This document shows, one piece after another, positions 61,483 to 64,000 of a stretch of 64,000 nt of DNA. Origin of the DNA: Mesotoga infera (GTDB lineage: Bacteria; Thermotogota; Thermotogae; Petrotogales; Kosmotogaceae). The notes beneath the pieces were generated by a model. That model searched no databases, was not told the origin of the DNA, and saw nothing but the letters and a program-made list of their open reading frames with translations. Position numbers and translations under genes: made by a program. The DNA lies in contig NZ_LS974202.1 of NCBI RefSeq assembly GCF_900157305.1, positions 868,001-932,000 on the forward strand. The letters are read 5' to 3'. Positions within the stretch are counted from its first letter, which is position 1. Each line of letters begins with the position of its first letter.

Positions 61483-62253
61483 TCACACTAGACTCAATCC
61501 ACCATCGGAAAGTATCACCTGACCGGTAATCCAGTCGGACTCCTTGCAAGCTAGGAAGACAAGCAGGCCGGTATGGTCTTCGGGTTGACCGATCCTTCCG
61601 GCCGGAGTTCTGGATTCTATCCTCTGGAGGACCTCCGGGTGTTGCAAGTAGAACGGCGAGGAGAAGGGAACGGTTTCGGTCGGCCCTGGAGCCACGACGT
61701 TGACCTGGATGTTGAACTGTGCCAGCTCGAGAGCCATGACTCTCGAAATCGCTATTATACCCGCCTTGGCCGCACAGTGGCCGGTGTGCTCCCTTTCTGG
61801 ATACTTGCCCCCGATCGAAGCCATATTGATAATCTTTCCACCTCCTCCGTCTTTCATTACCCTCGCGATCGCCTGAGAAAAGATGAAAACAAGTCTCACG
61901 TTCACATGCCACTGCCTGTCTAGCTCTTCCACCGGGTGATCTAGAAAAGGCGCGCGGAATATGTAAGCAGGACAGTTGAGGAGTATGTCTATCCTTCCAA
62001 AGATCTCAATGAGTTTTTGCGATACTGTCCGTGCATCCGACTCGCTCTCTATGTTGCTCTCGATGGCGATGCAACGTTGGTCTTCTCCCCTGCCTTTTAA
62101 TAGACGTTGTTTTATAGTTGCCAGTTTTTCCGAGTTTTTATCTATCAGGGCGAGCGAAGCGCCTTCACTCCAGAAGGCTTCGGCGGCCGAGCTTCCTATC
62201 CTTCCGGCGCCTCCGAAAATCACCGCAACTTTATTTTCAAGTCTCTTTCCCAT
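61483..62253 (-). CDS. Short-chain dehydrogenase/reductase family protein with His in place of the catalytic Tyr
   Basis: Encodes 256 residues. VAVIFGGAGRIGSSAAEAFW binds the cofactor, and LIDKN suggests NAD preference. The catalytic tetrad is N118, S146, (Y) and K163, but the Tyr position is His159 (HTGHCAAKAG, codon CAC at 61779-61777). The end of the gene reads WITGQVILSDGGLSLV, as in 3-oxoacyl-ACP reductase-like SDRs. It follows the nucleoside phosphorylase by two bases. The Tyr to His change is a single-base difference; it may be inactive or altered. Confidence 0.85.
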   Translation of the reverse strand: MGKRLENKVAVIFGGAGRIGSSAAEAFWSEGASLALIDKNSEKLATIKQRLLKGRGEDQRCIAIESNIESESDARTVSQKLIEIFGRIDILLNCPAYIFRAPFLDHPVEELDRQWHVNVRLVFIFSQAIARVMKDGGGGKIINMASIGGKYPEREHTGHCAAKAGIIAISRVMALELAQFNIQVNVVAPGPTETVPFSSPFYLQHPEVLQRIESRTPAGRIGQPEDHTGLLVFLACKESDWITGQVILSDGGLSLV

Positions 62254-62255
62254 TA

Positions 62256-63080
62256 TTATATTCTCCCCCTATCTTCGATCGGTGGAATCAGGAAATTCTT
62301 TCCGGCTTGTTCAGAAAGTCTTTCCCATCTCTTGAATAGAAGCGCTGCTTCGCACGCGCATCTGATAGCCGGGTCGTTAGATGGCGGATATTCAGGCCTC
62401 AAACCTTTGGTTATGTTTGAGCCGGCGGTGCAGATCGCTCCGGCTGAGATTCCCAGGAGCGACGACAGTACAAACAGTGTAGCGGCCTCCATATCCAATT
62501 GAAGCGCTCCGGCTGATTTCCAGAGGTCCATCTGGCCGTTTATAGTAGAAGGAAAGTCCTTCCCAATCAATCCAGGCTTCGTCGCGTAAAAGGAATCGAC
62601 CGAAAGGCCCAGACCGACGTGAAATGTGGTCCCTTCTCTGTCGCAAGCGCATATCAGTGCCTGAAGCACTCTATAATCGGCGATCGATGGAAAATTCTCC
62701 GGCACGAACAGATTTGCAGTTCCCGAGTACTTTATGCAACCTGAAAGAACAATTAAATCGCCGGGCGAGATTTTTTCTGAAAGACCGCCGGACGTTCCGA
62801 TTCTTATAATAGTATTCACGCCGTGTTTGTGAAGCTCAACCACTGCTATCTCCGTCGATGGACCTCCCATGCCACTCGAACAGGCCGCTATTGGGAGTCC
62901 CCTGTACTCACCAACTATGGTCAAGTAATCCCTGTTGTTCCCAACCTCTTTAACGTTATCCAGAAAACGTCCTATCTCATATACCCTTGCGGGATCGCCC
63001 GGTAGGAGCAGGACGTCCGGCAATTTGTCTACGGAGAGCTTGAGATGGTCCTTGGATATATTTATATTTATGCTTTCCAC
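62256..63080 (-). CDS. Nucleoside phosphorylase (uridine phosphorylase-like)
   Basis: Encodes 274 residues from GTG 63080 (GGGGTGAG upstream). DVLLLPGDPARVYEIGRFL, VCSSGMGGPSTEIAVVEL-like and TIIRIGTSGGLSEKI match the PNP/UDP type-1 family, and LQLDMEAATLFVLSSLLG carries the family's MExA motif. It releases a nucleobase and ribose-1-phosphate. Its position after sugar-type ABC permeases suggests uptake of nucleosides or a related glycoside. Confidence 0.88.
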   Translation of the reverse strand: MESININISKDHLKLSVDKLPDVLLLPGDPARVYEIGRFLDNVKEVGNNRDYLTIVGEYRGLPIAACSSGMGGPSTEIAVVELHKHGVNTIIRIGTSGGLSEKISPGDLIVLSGCIKYSGTANLFVPENFPSIADYRVLQALICACDREGTTFHVGLGLSVDSFYATKPGLIGKDFPSTINGQMDLWKSAGALQLDMEAATLFVLSSLLGISAGAICTAGSNITKGLRPEYPPSNDPAIRCACEAALLFKRWERLSEQAGKNFLIPPIEDRGRI

Positions 63081-63084
63081 ACGC

Positions 63085-63927
63085 TCACCCCTTCAATCCA
63101 GTTCCGCTTATTCCGCGAACGAAGTATTTTTGGAGAAACAAAAATAGAATCACAGGCGGCAGACTACCGGCGATCGCAGAGCTGAAAAGATTGGCCCAGC
63201 TCGTACTTTCGGTAGATCTGTGAGAAGCAATGGCCACCTGCACAACTTCAAACCTGCTGGAATGAGTCGCAACAAGCGGCCAGAAAAGGGAGTTCCACTG
63301 GAACATGAAGACCATGACGACAACCGTAACTATCGCGGGCATACTCAGGGGCAGCAAAATCCTCCAGTAGATCCTGAACCAGGAAGCGCCATCGATTCGG
63401 GCCGCTTCCATGATTTCCGAAGGCACTTCCGAGAAGAACTGCCTGAAGAGGAATATCGCCAGCCCGTTCGCCACGCCCGGAAGTATGAGAGCCCAATAAG
63501 TATTGTCTATTTTTAGCTGTTTCACAAGAATATAAAGCGGAATCACGATCGATTCGAACGGAACCATGAAGGTTATCAACACTATGGCAAAGACCAGGTT
63601 CTTTCCTCTGAAACTGAATTTCGCCAGTGAAAATCCAGCCATCGATGAAACGAAGACCGTGAGAAGTATCGTAACTAGCGAAACGAAAAGGCTGTTGGCG
63701 ATTGCCCTGCCAAAGTTGAGCTTCGAAAAGATGTGTACGAAATTCTCCAGCGTCGGTTTCGAGGGTATGAAAGTCCTCCAGGTAAGGGGATTGGCGTACT
63801 GGTAAAGCGATCCGGCCGGCCTTAAGGCCGAGGCTACTATCCATACCAGCGGCACTATGAAGAAAAGACTGATGATCGCCAGCACTATGAAAAGCGATGT
63901 TGTTTTCCAGACTCTGCCACTTTTCAT
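63085..63927 (-). CDS. Carbohydrate ABC transporter permease (MalG type)
   Basis: Encodes 280 residues from ATG 63927 (TGAGGCGAG upstream, overlapping the previous stop region). Six helices, EAA loop IMEAARIDGASWFRIYWRIL. It pairs with the partial MalF-type gene just upstream. The nucleoside phosphorylase starts four bases after its stop. Confidence 0.9.
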   Translation of the reverse strand: MKSGRVWKTTSLFIVLAIISLFFIVPLVWIVASALRPAGSLYQYANPLTWRTFIPSKPTLENFVHIFSKLNFGRAIANSLFVSLVTILLTVFVSSMAGFSLAKFSFRGKNLVFAIVLITFMVPFESIVIPLYILVKQLKIDNTYWALILPGVANGLAIFLFRQFFSEVPSEIMEAARIDGASWFRIYWRILLPLSMPAIVTVVVMVFMFQWNSLFWPLVATHSSRFEVVQVAIASHRSTESTSWANLFSSAIAGSLPPVILFLFLQKYFVRGISGTGLKG

Positions 63928-63937
63928 AAATCTCGCC

Positions 63938-64000
63938 TCAATACTCAAAATTCGCCTTCGTCAGCTTCAATTCGAAGAAGCTGAAGACGAGAATGATCGC
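63938..64000 (-). CDS. C-terminus of a probable ABC transporter permease (runs off window)
   Basis: The minus-strand frame from the edge gives AIILVFSFFELKLTKANFEY and a TGA at 63940-63938. A hydrophobic last helix then a short basic tail suits a MalF-type permease, and the next gene is MalG-type. Only 20 residues are visible. Confidence 0.6.
   Translation of the reverse strand, partial: AIILVFSFFELKLTKANFEY

Noticed and set aside
1-64000. CRISPR array, tRNA or rRNA genes, insertion sequences
   Set aside because: No regularly spaced direct repeats, cloverleaf with CCA or transposase pattern was noticed on either strand by eye; a tRNAscan or repeat search was not possible here.

Overview
The window looks like a chromosome segment of a mesophilic or moderately thermophilic Thermotogota bacterium, most like the Kosmotogales/Mesotoga branch. 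This is inference from the mix of gene families: many ABC importers for sugars and peptides, a TM1266-type regulator, DUF6305 proteins, and strong AGGAGGT-type ribosome sites with frequent GTG/TTG starts. No rRNA, tRNA, CRISPR array, insertion sequence or phage gene was seen. Genes sit in tight, often overlapping operons, mostly on the minus strand.

Layout. 1-1053: partial secreted VIT/VWA protein. 1.2-6.9 kb: ribose-type ABC importer with a sugar isomerase-like protein and a Gfo/Idh/MocA oxidoreductase. 7.3-10.9 kb: ABC-2 exporter with a TetR regulator and three operator-like palindromes. 11-18.3 kb: second sugar importer with a SorC-type regulator, PfkB kinase, FGGY kinase and class II aldolase. 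18.7-20.4 kb: a lone plus-strand sulfatase. 20.5-22.5 kb: TM1266-like regulator, NagA and a zinc-ribbon membrane protein. 22.55-23.32 kb: five tandem, mutually related micro-genes of 30-33 codons with their own promoter and terminator. 23.9-32.0 kb: two divergent pseudopilin clusters, each carrying a very large PilX/GspK-like protein. 32-35.6 kb: a PLP-dependent desulfhydrase/deaminase, an M48 protease and a YcaQ-like winged-helix protein.

35.8-52.3 kb is a cell-wall salvage region. It holds an Opp-type peptide importer, AnmK, an AmiE/YbbE-like serine hydrolase, NagZ, MurQ, a GntR/UTRA regulator, a BadF-type amino-sugar kinase (MurK-like), NamZ (DUF1343) and a sugar ABC importer. With NagA at 20.8 kb these could take muropeptides and MurNAc-GlcNAc to glucosamine-6-phosphate without a PTS. 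52.5-53.9 kb: PdxA-like dehydrogenase and a degenerate HPt protein. 54.2-61.3 kb: a TRAP-like permease, a 50-residue membrane protein missed by length cutoffs, an M14-like deacylase, two DUF6305 proteins, a secreted C69 dipeptidase and a seven-repeat propeller protein. 61.5-64 kb: SDR, nucleoside phosphorylase and sugar ABC permeases running off the edge.

The strongest candidate for something undescribed is the micro-gene operon at 22.55-23.32 kb. Five adjacent reading frames each have a strong ribosome site, share an ungapped core pattern (acidic-hydrophobic helix, then Met-x-Ser/Asn-Pro-Arg-Phe in the best pair), are all net basic, and lie between a good sigma-70 promoter and a T-tailed terminator.
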